Below, one piece after another: positions 1 to 5,348 of a DNA stretch of 5,502 bases. The translations under genes were made by a program, and so were the position numbers. Where the stretch lies: contig DAIAZB010000560.1 in the NCBI GenBank assembly GCA_027443745.1, positions 1-5,502 on the forward strand, read 5' to 3'. This DNA comes from Thiomonas sp. (GTDB lineage: Bacteria > Pseudomonadota > Gammaproteobacteria > Burkholderiales > Burkholderiaceae). The notes beneath the pieces were generated by a model. The model ran no database searches and was not told where the DNA came from. It saw only the letters and a program-made list of their open reading frames with translations. Each line of letters opens with the position of its first letter. Position 1 is the first letter of the stretch.

Positions 1-1
1 T

Positions 2-511
2 CGCTTTACCTATACCGATGATTTGCCCGATGGCACTCACATTCCGCTGTCCATGTGGATTCAGGCGCTGGCAGAACGCGCTGCCGTGCGACGCGGCATC
101 GAGCCTTGGAGTGATGACGGCTGGGAATTCCTCAACAGGTTGTCTCGCTTGGTGCAAGACCAGTCGGGCACCCTGCCCCTGCGTTTGCTGAGCAGCGAGT
201 TGCTCGCGCAACCGCCGCTTGATCTGTTGCGAGATGATTACGTCGTCCGCAAGGACGAAGGGCTGTGCTGGCTGGCCGAGTACGCACAGGAGTTTGCCGA
301 ACCCGTAGCGCAAGCCGAGGAATGGAAGCAAGCCAGTCCTAAGCGTAAATGCGAACTGGCGATCGAAGCGTTGACGCGGCACGGCACAAAAGCCGACGCA
401 GCCGCAGCCTTTGGAATCACGCGCCAGCGCCTTGCAACGGTGTTGCGCAACGGCAATGCAACCGTTGCATCACCGTTTCCAGAATCGCCATGGAAGGCGC
501 ATAAAACCTAG
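2..511 (+). CDS. Unrecognised protein with C-terminal helix-turn-helix, 5' end missing
   Basis: This reading frame is open from the first complete codon (position 2) to a TAG at 509-511, giving 169 visible residues, so the true start is probably left of the window. A TTG at 23-25 is the first conceivable start inside, but it has no convincing Shine-Dalgarno and the residues before it read naturally. The first two thirds are acidic and rich in Leu and Trp, without a motif I recognise. Near the C-terminus, visible residues about 117-150 (AIEALTRHGTKADAAAAFGI, then TRQRLATVLRNG) resemble a Fis-type or homeodomain-like helix-turn-helix, so DNA binding is plausible. The next gene starts 98 bp downstream, so it is probably a separate transcription unit or the end of one. 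The gene ends in a cluster of inverted repeats. It could be an element-borne regulator; the function is not known to me. Confidence 0.75.
   Translation, partial: RFTYTDDLPDGTHIPLSMWIQALAERAAVRRGIEPWSDDGWEFLNRLSRLVQDQSGTLPLRLLSSELLAQPPLDLLRDDYVVRKDEGLCWLAEYAQEFAEPVAQAEEWKQASPKRKCELAIEALTRHGTKADAAAAFGITRQRLATVLRNGNATVASPFPESPWKAHKT
433..469. repeat. Nested GCAAC/GTTGC inverted repeats at a gene end
   Basis: TGCAACGGT (433-441) and ACCGTTGCA (461-469) are perfect 9-bp inverted repeats separated by 19 bp. Inside them lies a perfect 10-bp palindrome, GTTGCGCAAC (442-451). The right part, 457-469, is itself a palindrome with 6-bp arms around a central C. All are built from the pentamer GCAAC and its complement. 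They overlap the last codons of the upstream gene. They could be operator half-sites or form competing RNA hairpins; no T-run follows, so they are not an intrinsic terminator. Confidence 0.75.
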
Positions 512-609
512 GTTTCTGCCTGCGCCAAAGCGCAACACTTGACGCAACCCCCCGTTGCTGCAAGACAGTTCGCATCGCCCCGGAATAAACCGGGATGGAG
601 CAAACGACT
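512..609 (+). promoter_or_regulatory. Candidate control region before the replication operon
   Basis: This 98-bp gap is the only sizeable non-coding stretch before the eight-gene chain and so is the natural place for its promoter. TTGACG at 539-544 matches the -35 consensus in five of six positions, but the hexamer 17 bp downstream (AAGACA, 562-567) is a poor -10, so a constitutive sigma-70 promoter is not clear; an activator-dependent one is possible. GCAAC at 544-548 and GTTGC at 554-558 form an inverted pair around five C residues, overlapping the end of the -35 candidate. CCCGG (579-583) and CCGGG (590-594) form a short hairpin just upstream of the ribosome binding site GGAG (597-600) of the next gene. 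Confidence 0.35.
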
Positions 610-825
610 ATGCAGCGCAACGCAGTATCTATTCCCGATTTGGCCGCCCTGCCGCCCAGCCATGCGCTGGTTACACGGGACGCCGCCGCAGCACTTGGAC
701 GAAGCCCGCAGACGCTCAGAAAATGGGCATGCCTGGAATGCGGGCCGCTGCGCCCCATCCACATCAATGGCCGCTTGGCTTGGAAAGTTGCCGACTTGCT
801 GCGCGTGGTGCAGGGGGGCGTTTGA
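610..825 (+). CDS. AlpA/excisionase-like winged-helix DNA-binding protein
   Basis: A 71-residue protein with the shape of the MerR/excisionase (AlpA-like) winged-helix group. Residues 20-39 (LVTRDAAAALGRSPQTLRKW) give the helix-turn-helix, and residues 46-67 (GPLRPIHINGRLAWKVADLL and onward) fit the wing followed by a final helix. Such proteins in phages and integrative elements act as excision factors or as transcriptional switches for integrase and replication genes; which applies here cannot be told from sequence. I chose ATG 610 because GGAG at 597-600 lies 9 nt upstream; an in-frame ATG at 595 has no good ribosome binding site. The stop shares its last base with the next start (TGATG at 823-827), so translation is likely coupled. 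It is the first gene of the compact operon, consistent with a control role. Confidence 0.75.
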   Translation: MQRNAVSIPDLAALPPSHALVTRDAAAALGRSPQTLRKWACLECGPLRPIHINGRLAWKVADLLRVVQGGV

Positions 826-926
826 TGGACGCCCGCCTGTATCACCTGCTGGCCTGCACGCTGCCCTTGGCCGTCACTGTCTTGCTGGTGTTCGACGTGG
901 CGCTTGCCTGCGGAGTACGTCCATGA
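825..926 (+). CDS. 33-residue single-pass membrane peptide
   Basis: A small open frame between the winged-helix gene and the CHC2 gene. A strong purine-rich ribosome binding site (AGGGGGG, 812-818) lies 6 nt before ATG 825, inside the end of the preceding gene. The stop (TGA 924-926) overlaps the next start. Residues about 8-28 (LLACTLPLAVTVLLVFDVAL) are almost entirely hydrophobic, long enough for one membrane segment, with one acidic residue (D24) inside. Arg4 and His7 precede it and Arg32 follows. It fills its gap exactly with overlapping junctions on both sides, which argues that it is translated. I do not recognise the family. It could be a small inner-membrane peptide, or a leader whose translation couples the two neighbours. 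Confidence 0.55.
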   Translation: MDARLYHLLACTLPLAVTVLLVFDVALACGVRP

Positions 927-1267
927 TGCCCGCCCGCAACCGCGTCACCCCCGCCGCAAGCCGCGCCACGATGTCGTCGCAAAAGCTGCTCGGACATTTC
1001 GACCGCTCGCTGCTGCCGACACCAGCCGAGTACTACGCTCGTGAGCTTGGCACCCTGAAAGGCTCAGGCGCTTGGCGCACGGCGCTATGTCCGTTTCACG
1101 ACGACAGCAACCCCAGCCTGAGCGTGAAGCTGGAGACCGGCGCGTATCACTGCCATGCATGCGGCGAAGGTGGCGGCGATGTGCTGGCCTTCCAGCGGCG
1201 CAAGTATGGGCAGGACTTCAAGGCTGCTTGCAAGACCCTGGGCTGCTGGGTGGAGGGCAGGCCATGA
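923..1267 (+). CDS. CHC2 zinc-finger protein (primase zinc-binding subunit)
   Basis: A 114-residue protein with a clear CHC2 zinc finger like the N-terminal domain of DnaG and P4-type primases. The ligands are Cys56 and His59 (CPFHDD), then Cys77 and Cys80 (YHCHACGEGGGDVLAF), spaced C-x2-H-x17-C-x2-C, followed by the usual GGD and aromatic motif. In primases this finger reads the template and helps pick the initiation site. Here it is a stand-alone protein with no catalytic domain, while the TOPRIM part is in the next gene; the two probably work as one split primase. ATG 923 is preferred because GGAG (912-915) lies 7 nt upstream; ATG 926 directly follows and Met17 (ATG 971) is a weaker alternative. 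It overlaps both neighbours by 4 nt. Confidence 0.88.
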   Translation: MMPARNRVTPAASRATMSSQKLLGHFDRSLLPTPAEYYARELGTLKGSGAWRTALCPFHDDSNPSLSVKLETGAYHCHACGEGGGDVLAFQRRKYGQDFKAACKTLGCWVEGRP

Positions 1268-3387
1268 GCGCCGTCCTGGAAGTCACAGAAACCCCGCAGC
1301 AGGCCGCCCGGCGCTTGTCGGCACCTGCGCTGCGCGATGGCTACCAACCCGCAGCCCTGCACACCTACACCGATCCCCACGGGAAGCCGATTTACTGGCG
1401 CATCCGTGCCAAGCATCCCGATGGCCGCAAGTGGATCAGGCCCATGCATCAGGCTGACGGCGGCGCTTTCGTCATGGGTGAACCGCAGTTCGCACCAGGC
1501 GCTAAACCGCTCTACAGGCGGCACGATCTGGCGCAGCATCCCGCTGCCGTGGTGATTTTGGTGGAGGGCGAGAAAGCCGCCGATGCACTCGCCAAGATGG
1601 GCATGCAGGCCACCACCAGCGGCGCAGCCGATTCATGCGCAGGTGCCGACTGGCAACCGCTTGCGGGCCGTACCGCGCTGATCTGGCCGGACTTTGACGA
1701 ACCCGGCGCGCAGTATGGCCGCGATGTTGCCGACAGGCTGCTGGCGCTGGGCTGCACCGCCCAAGTGATCGACGTGCAGGCGCTCGGATTGCATCCGAAA
1801 GGCGATGCTTTCGACTGGCTGCTGCTACACCCGAACGCCACCGCCGCCGACGTGCTCGCGCTGCCCGTGGTGCAGGCCGAGCCACCAGCGGACACCTGGC
1901 CGGAACCGCAGCCGCTGCCTGAGGGCCTGCCACCTGTTGACCCATTCGACGCGGCGCTGCTGCCCGATTCCATCCGCGCCTGGGTGATGGACATTGCCGA
2001 CCGCGTGAGCTGCCCACCTGACTATGTGGCAGTTCCGGCCATGCTCGCCTTGTCCTGCGCCCTGGGCCGCAAGGTGGCGATACGGCCGCAGCGCCAAGCC
2101 GACTGGACAGTGACCCCGAACCTCTGGGGCTTGGTGATCGGCAGGCCCGGCATGATGAAAAGCCCGGCCATGTCTCAGGCCACGGCACCGCTCAAGCGCC
2201 TGGCTGCGCGCGCACAGGATGAACACACGGCGGCGCTGGCCGACTGGAAGCAAGCCGACAAGCTGCGCGAGCTTCAGGCCGACGCGGGCGAGAAAAACGC
2301 CCGTGCCGCACTCGCCAAGAATCCGCGCGCAGATGTGTCCCACCTGATCGACGGCGGCGCGGATGAGCCGGAACCAGCGTTGCGGCGCTACACCACGGCG
2401 AACGCCACCCCGGAAGCACTGGGTGAGCTGCTGCGCCAGAACCCGCAAGGCTTGATGCTGGAGCGCGACGAGATCATGGGCCTGCTGCGCGACCTCGACC
2501 GCGAGGACAAGGCCGACCATCGGGCATTCCTGCTGGAAGCCTGGGACGGTAACGGGTCATTCACCTTCGACCGCATCGGCAGGGGCTTCAATCTGCACAT
2601 CCCAGCCATGTGTTTGTCAGTCGTCGGCACCACCCAGCCCAGCCGGATGCTCGACTACATGGGTGACGCGCTTCACGGTGGCGCAGGCGACGATGGGCTG
2701 GCGCAGCGTTTCAGCATGATGATCTGGCCGGATGCGACCGGCGCATGGCGCAACGTTGACCGCTGGCCCGATGGCGAGGCCAAGAAAGCCGCCTGGGACG
2801 TGTTCGACCGCCTGGACGCGCTCAAGCCCAGCGATGTGCTGGCCGAACAAGACACCGACCTGGACGGCAACCCGGACGGCGTGCCCTACCTGCGCCTGAA
2901 CGACGATGCCCTGGCGCTGTTCGTGGAATGGCGAACCGCACTGGAGGCGCGCCTGCGCAGTGGCGATCTGCACCCGGCTGTCGAAAGCCACCTGGCGAAG
3001 TATCGCAAGCTGGTTCCGGCACTAACGTTGCTCTGCCACCTGGCCGACCACGGCACCGGGCCAGTGACCGAGGCGGCGATGCTGCGCGCGCTGGGCTGGG
3101 CCGTCTACCTGGAGTCGCACGCCATGCGCGTCTACGGCGGTGCCGTGTCGCCTGAGATAGAGGCTGCCCGCGCAGTCCTGCGCCGCGTCAAGCGCGGTGA
3201 TCTTCCCCGCGATGGATTCAGCGGCCGGGATGCTTACATCAATCAGTGGGCTGGTTTGGCCGACCGCGAGGCTGTTCATGCAGGGCTGCTCTATTTGGTG
3301 GGCATGGACTGGCTGAAAGCCGAGACTGTGAAAACCGATGGCCGCCCGGCAACCGCCTACACCGTCAATCCGAGGGGCAGACTGTGA
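1264..3387 (+). CDS. TOPRIM + DUF3987 ATPase, primase-helicase-like replication protein
   Basis: A 707-residue protein. Residues about 23-60 form a beta-rich N-terminal part. Residues about 97-165 are a TOPRIM domain: hydrophobic strand then V100-E-G-E103, and I140-W-P-D143-F-D145 as the metal-binding D-x-D. From about residue 245 on it resembles the DUF3987 family of ATPases on phages, plasmids and islands. The P-loop is GRPGMMKSP (293-301, Lys299), unusual in having Met before the Lys; Walker B is GLMLERDEI with Asp402-Glu403; a polar sensor strand is SVVGTTQPSRM with Gln458. Between Walker A and B lies a charged helical stretch (about 312-350), possibly coiled coil. With the zinc-finger protein before it, it likely primes and unwinds DNA at the element's origin. 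ATG 1264 has GGAGG (1252-1256) 7 nt upstream and a 4-nt overlap with the previous stop; earlier in-frame codons overlap the CHC2 gene and are not used. Confidence 0.87.
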   Translation: MSAVLEVTETPQQAARRLSAPALRDGYQPAALHTYTDPHGKPIYWRIRAKHPDGRKWIRPMHQADGGAFVMGEPQFAPGAKPLYRRHDLAQHPAAVVILVEGEKAADALAKMGMQATTSGAADSCAGADWQPLAGRTALIWPDFDEPGAQYGRDVADRLLALGCTAQVIDVQALGLHPKGDAFDWLLLHPNATAADVLALPVVQAEPPADTWPEPQPLPEGLPPVDPFDAALLPDSIRAWVMDIADRVSCPPDYVAVPAMLALSCALGRKVAIRPQRQADWTVTPNLWGLVIGRPGMMKSPAMSQATAPLKRLAARAQDEHTAALADWKQADKLRELQADAGEKNARAALAKNPRADVSHLIDGGADEPEPALRRYTTANATPEALGELLRQNPQGLMLERDEIMGLLRDLDREDKADHRAFLLEAWDGNGSFTFDRIGRGFNLHIPAMCLSVVGTTQPSRMLDYMGDALHGGAGDDGLAQRFSMMIWPDATGAWRNVDRWPDGEAKKAAWDVFDRLDALKPSDVLAEQDTDLDGNPDGVPYLRLNDDALALFVEWRTALEARLRSGDLHPAVESHLAKYRKLVPALTLLCHLADHGTGPVTEAAMLRALGWAVYLESHAMRVYGGAVSPEIEAARAVLRRVKRGDLPRDGFSGRDAYINQWAGLADREAVHAGLLYLVGMDWLKAETVKTDGRPATAYTVNPRGRL

Positions 3388-3815
3388 GCAACGTCTACCT
3401 GGACAAGCTGCGTTCAATTTCTGGAAAGCCCACGGTGCGGGAACCAACAAAACCAACAAAAGGGGCTTATGTTGGTTTTGTTGGGGCCGCCACCACCCGC
3501 ATTCCAGAAAACGGGGCTGCAAACGAGCCGCACGATCTGGACGAAGCGCAGGCCGAGCGCGCAGCGATTCGGGAGTTCGACGCGGGCATTCCCCGTGACG
3601 TTGCCGAGCTGCTGGCGCGGCACGGTGATGCGTCGGCTGGTGGCGTGGATTGGACGTTGCACAGATTGGTGACCGATGTTCAGTCGTCACGGCGCTGGCT
3701 TGTCCTCACGCCGCTGGGCTGTACGACGCTCACTTGCACTTCACCGACGACGCGGGCGGCGCTTATGCAAACGCTTCGCTACAGCGCCGCTTTGCCGATC
3801 GGAGACGCGCTATGA
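3384..3815 (+). CDS. Unrecognised 143-residue protein with an embedded palindrome, possibly frameshifted
   Basis: It starts at GTG 3384, overlapping the previous stop by 4 nt, with GAGGGG (3372-3377) 6 nt upstream. Residues 20-34 (EPTKPTKGAYVGFVG) are encoded by a perfect inverted repeat, listed separately. Residues about 52-85 (EAQAERAAIREFDAGIPRDV and onward) look like a normal soluble helical region. After about residue 112 the protein becomes Thr- and Cys-rich (GCTTLTCTSPTT), and only 2 of the 20 codons at 3720-3779 begin with G. The -1 frame over the same bases (3719-3778) has 10 of 20 G-starting codons and reads LYDAHLHFTDDAGGAYANAS. This suggests loss of one G in the run at 3716-3718, a sequencing error, or programmed shifting. 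If repaired, the frame would run on into the next small gene. I do not recognise a function; its place in the replication operon suggests an accessory role. Confidence 0.65.
   Translation: MSNVYLDKLRSISGKPTVREPTKPTKGAYVGFVGAATTRIPENGAANEPHDLDEAQAERAAIREFDAGIPRDVAELLARHGDASAGGVDWTLHRLVTDVQSSRRWLVLTPLGCTTLTCTSPTTRAALMQTLRYSAALPIGDAL
3444..3484. repeat. Perfect 15-bp inverted repeat with 9-bp tandem repeats inside a coding sequence
   Basis: CCAACAAAACCAACA (3444-3458) and TGTTGGTTTTGTTGG (3470-3484) are exact reverse complements around an 11-nt loop (3459-3469). The left side is also two tandem copies of CCAACAAAA (3444-3452 and 3453-3461). It lies at codons 21-34 of the gene starting at 3384. 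In the 15 codons at 3441-3485, 13 end in A or T, against the strongly G/C-ending usage around them. That points to selection on the nucleic acid rather than only the protein. No T-run follows either arm, so a terminator is unlikely. Confidence 0.95.
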
Positions 3816-3979
3816 GCGCCATGCCGAGCTTTGCCCAGATGGTGCGCATCTTCGATCTGCGCGCCCGTGGCCTGAGTGCCGACGCCATTGCCGAGCGCCT
3901 GGGCTTGGACGTGGCGCAAGTGCAGATCGTTTTGAACCCACCACCGATTAACCACCCGAAGGAATACACCCATGATTGA
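3812..3979 (+). CDS. 55-residue helix-turn-helix protein
   Basis: A short protein starting at ATG 3812 (GGAG at 3801-3804, 7 nt upstream; 4-nt overlap with the previous stop) and ending in TGA 3977-3979. Residues about 8-41 (AQMVRIFDLRARGLSADAIA, then ERLGLDVAQVQIVLN) form a typical helix-turn-helix of the sigma-region-4 or resolvase-tail kind, with the turn around residues 31-32. It is followed by a Pro-rich, polar tail. It may bind DNA as a small regulator or replication accessory factor. Its frame is open upstream into the doubtful end of the preceding gene, so it might instead be the C-terminal domain of a longer protein if a frameshift there is real. Confidence 0.6.
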   Translation: MSAMPSFAQMVRIFDLRARGLSADAIAERLGLDVAQVQIVLNPPPINHPKEYTHD

Positions 3980-4361
3980 CGCCTTAATAGGCGGCACACT
4001 GCACGCCGCCGCTGAACAGAAAACCGGCCAAGCTGGCAAGCCGTTCGTGGTGTGCAAGGTGCGCACGCCGATGCAGAACGGTGAAGCCTTGTTCGTGAAC
4101 GTGATTTGCTTCGACCAGGCCGCAGGGGCCGCATTGCTGGCTGTGCACGCTGGCGAGCCCGTCCACCTTGCCGGAACACTCACGCCGAAGGTCTGGACGC
4201 CACCACAAGGCGAACCGCGCCCGGTGCTCGACATGGTGGCGCATGCCTGCCTGACAACCTACGCGGTGCGGCGCCAGCGCAAGGCCACAGCGGGCGCAGG
4301 CAAGGTTAAGCCCAATCAGGCTGCCGCGCCATTCGACGATGATTGGGAGCCACGCGCATGA
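3972..4361 (+). CDS. Single-stranded DNA-binding protein-like (OB fold)
   Basis: A 129-residue protein matching, from memory of the family, the short SSB-like proteins of Burkholderiales mobile elements. Features are the MIDALIGGTLH start, the strand GKPFVVCKVRT, the LFVNVICFDQAA strand, and the VHLAGTLTPKVW and LDMVAHACLTTY strands of the OB fold, over residues 1 to about 100. The tail is basic and flexible, then ends in PFDDDWEPRA. That acidic patch recalls the SSB tip that recruits partner proteins, but the usual terminal Pro-Phe is absent. It would coat single-stranded DNA made during element replication by the primase-helicase encoded upstream. AAGGA (3959-3963) lies 8 nt before ATG 3972. 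It overlaps the preceding gene by 8 nt and the terminase gene by 4 nt. Confidence 0.8.
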   Translation: MIDALIGGTLHAAAEQKTGQAGKPFVVCKVRTPMQNGEALFVNVICFDQAAGAALLAVHAGEPVHLAGTLTPKVWTPPQGEPRPVLDMVAHACLTTYAVRRQRKATAGAGKVKPNQAAAPFDDDWEPRA

Positions 4362-4888
4362 GCCCGCAACGCGAAACATTCGCCCGCCATCTGGCGAGCG
4401 GCATGAGTCAATCCGAAGCGTTGCGTCAAAGCAACAGCAAAGCAGCGCATTGGAAAGCCTCCGCCGTCCATCAGGCCGCAAGCCGATGGGCAGCAGATGT
4501 GCAGGTTCGCGCAAGGGTTGCTGAATTGCAACAGAAGCTCGCAGAGCAAACGGTTCTCCGGGCAGCCGATGCGTTGCGCGAAATTGCCCGCATTGCTTTG
4601 TTCGACCCACGCGGCATCGTGGACGACAAGGGACGTTTGAAGCTGCTGCATGAGTTGGACGACGCAACTGCATCGGGCGTTGCTGCGTTTGAGATCAGCG
4701 ACACGGGCGGCATCAAGTACAAGTTCCACGACAAGAACGCAGCGCTGGAGAAGGCGTGCCGCATTCTTGGCCTGTACGAACGTGACAACAACCAGAAGAC
4801 CGACCCGCTCACCGCGTTGCTCAAGTCGCTCAGCGGCAATGTGCTGGGCGTGGTGGCCAACCCCGAGCCGGATGAGGCTGACGATTGA
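4358..4888 (+). CDS. Phage terminase small subunit
   Basis: A 176-residue protein of the phage small-terminase type. The N-terminal part (residues about 5-60: RETFARHLASGMSQSEALRQ and on) is the DNA-binding helical domain seen in this family. The middle (residues about 66-141) contains EIARIALFDPRGIVDDKGRL (F82-D83-P84-R85), then GGIKYKFHDKNAALEKA and LGLYE, familiar from Mu-like and lambdoid small terminases, used for oligomerisation and contact with the large subunit. Small terminases recognise the packaging site and present DNA to the large-subunit motor. GGGAG (4345-4349) lies 8 nt before ATG 4358, which overlaps the SSB-like gene's stop. The normal partner, a large terminase gene, does not follow, which is a main reason to suspect a satellite or a rearranged prophage. 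Confidence 0.85.
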   Translation: MSPQRETFARHLASGMSQSEALRQSNSKAAHWKASAVHQAASRWAADVQVRARVAELQQKLAEQTVLRAADALREIARIALFDPRGIVDDKGRLKLLHELDDATASGVAAFEISDTGGIKYKFHDKNAALEKACRILGLYERDNNQKTDPLTALLKSLSGNVLGVVANPEPDEADD

Positions 4889-4952
4889 CAAGTTGCATCA
4901 CTGCGGGTCGGCAGTTCGGGCAGAATGGCGCGAATTCAAACGGGGGAGAACC

Positions 4953-5309
4953 ATGTTCAAACTGTTCATTTGCGTCGTTGCCAGCGGTTTGCTTGGCTCG
5001 TGCGCCAGCGTAGACGGCACAGCGGATATTGTCCCCATCGGGCAAGACACCTACATGGTGGCGAGTGCGGGGAGTTTCTTCACCGTCTCCGGCGGTGAGG
5101 TCAAGGCCCAGCTTTTCCAGGAAGCCAACAGATTCTGTCGCTCGAAGGGCAAAAACCTCATGCCCGTGACTTCATCCTCACGAGACGCCGCGCCGTACAC
5201 CTACGCCAGCGCGGAGTTGCAGTTTCGGTGTCTTGCCAATGGCGATCCAGGACTCAAGCGGCCGACCATGATGAATCAGCCTGACGTCACGATCCAGATG
5301 CAAAAATAG
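4953..5309 (+). CDS. Small lipoprotein
   Basis: A 118-residue protein with a lipoprotein signal: MFKLFICVVASGLLGSC, with Lys3, a hydrophobic core and the lipobox L14-G15-S16-C17, so it should be lipidated at Cys17 and anchored in the cell envelope. The mature part has VPIGQDTYMVASAGSFF, an Ala-rich helix with KAQLFQEANRFCRSKGK, and a late AELQFRCL strand; Cys62 and Cys93 could form a disulfide. It resembles small lipoproteins of unknown function that are common in proteobacteria. ATG 4953 has GGGGGAG (4942-4948) 4 nt upstream. It stands 64 bp after the terminase gene, the first gap after the overlapping chain, so it may be separately controlled. It could be an element-carried accessory gene or a host gene; its role is unknown to me. 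Confidence 0.82.
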   Translation: MFKLFICVVASGLLGSCASVDGTADIVPIGQDTYMVASAGSFFTVSGGEVKAQLFQEANRFCRSKGKNLMPVTSSSRDAAPYTYASAELQFRCLANGDPGLKRPTMMNQPDVTIQMQK

Positions 5310-5310
5310 T

Positions 5311-5342
5311 GCTCCGCTGGGCGTTCTCACCATCTTCGGAGC
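5311..5342 (+). promoter_or_regulatory. Possible hairpin covering the sirtuin ribosome binding site
   Basis: GCTCCG (5311-5316) can pair with CGGAGC (5337-5342) across a 20-nt loop. The right arm contains the GGAG (5338-5341) that serves the downstream TTG start at 5349. If it forms in RNA it would hide that site and lower sirtuin translation, unless ribosomes finishing the lipoprotein gene, whose stop is at 5307-5309, disturb it. There is no T-run, so this is not a standard terminator. A six-pair stem with a long loop may be chance. Confidence 0.3.
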
Positions 5343-5348
5343 CAGGCG

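Noticed and set aside
1072..1263. Longer N-terminus for the TOPRIM/DUF3987 protein
   Set aside because: The extra codons overlap the CHC2 zinc-finger gene out of frame and give an Arg-rich peptide; ATG 1264 has a good ribosome binding site and a 4-nt overlap.
1502..2188. 228-codon open frame on the minus strand
   Set aside because: Arg/Ser/Pro-rich shadow of the TOPRIM/DUF3987 gene, which has clear motifs on the plus strand.
3444..3490. Intrinsic transcription terminator at the palindrome
   Set aside because: No T-run follows the stem on either strand, and it lies inside a translated gene near its start.
3022..3690. 222-codon open frame on the minus strand
   Set aside because: It spans the end of the DUF3987 gene and the palindrome-bearing gene in antisense, with no motif or ribosome binding site support.
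3984..4673. 229-codon open frame on the minus strand
   Set aside because: It lies opposite the SSB-like and terminase genes, has no recognisable domain, and its residue composition (Arg, Cys, His rich) is typical of the antisense of GC-rich coding DNA.
4885..4926. Promoter for the lipoprotein gene from TTGACA at 4885-4890
   Set aside because: The -35 hexamer is perfect, but no acceptable -10 lies 16-18 bp downstream (TCGGCA at 17); CAGAAT at 4921 is 30 bp away. Kept only as a weak possibility.
4650..4952. Longer N-terminus for the lipoprotein
   Set aside because: It would overlap the terminase gene and bury the signal peptide and lipobox, which start correctly at ATG 4953.
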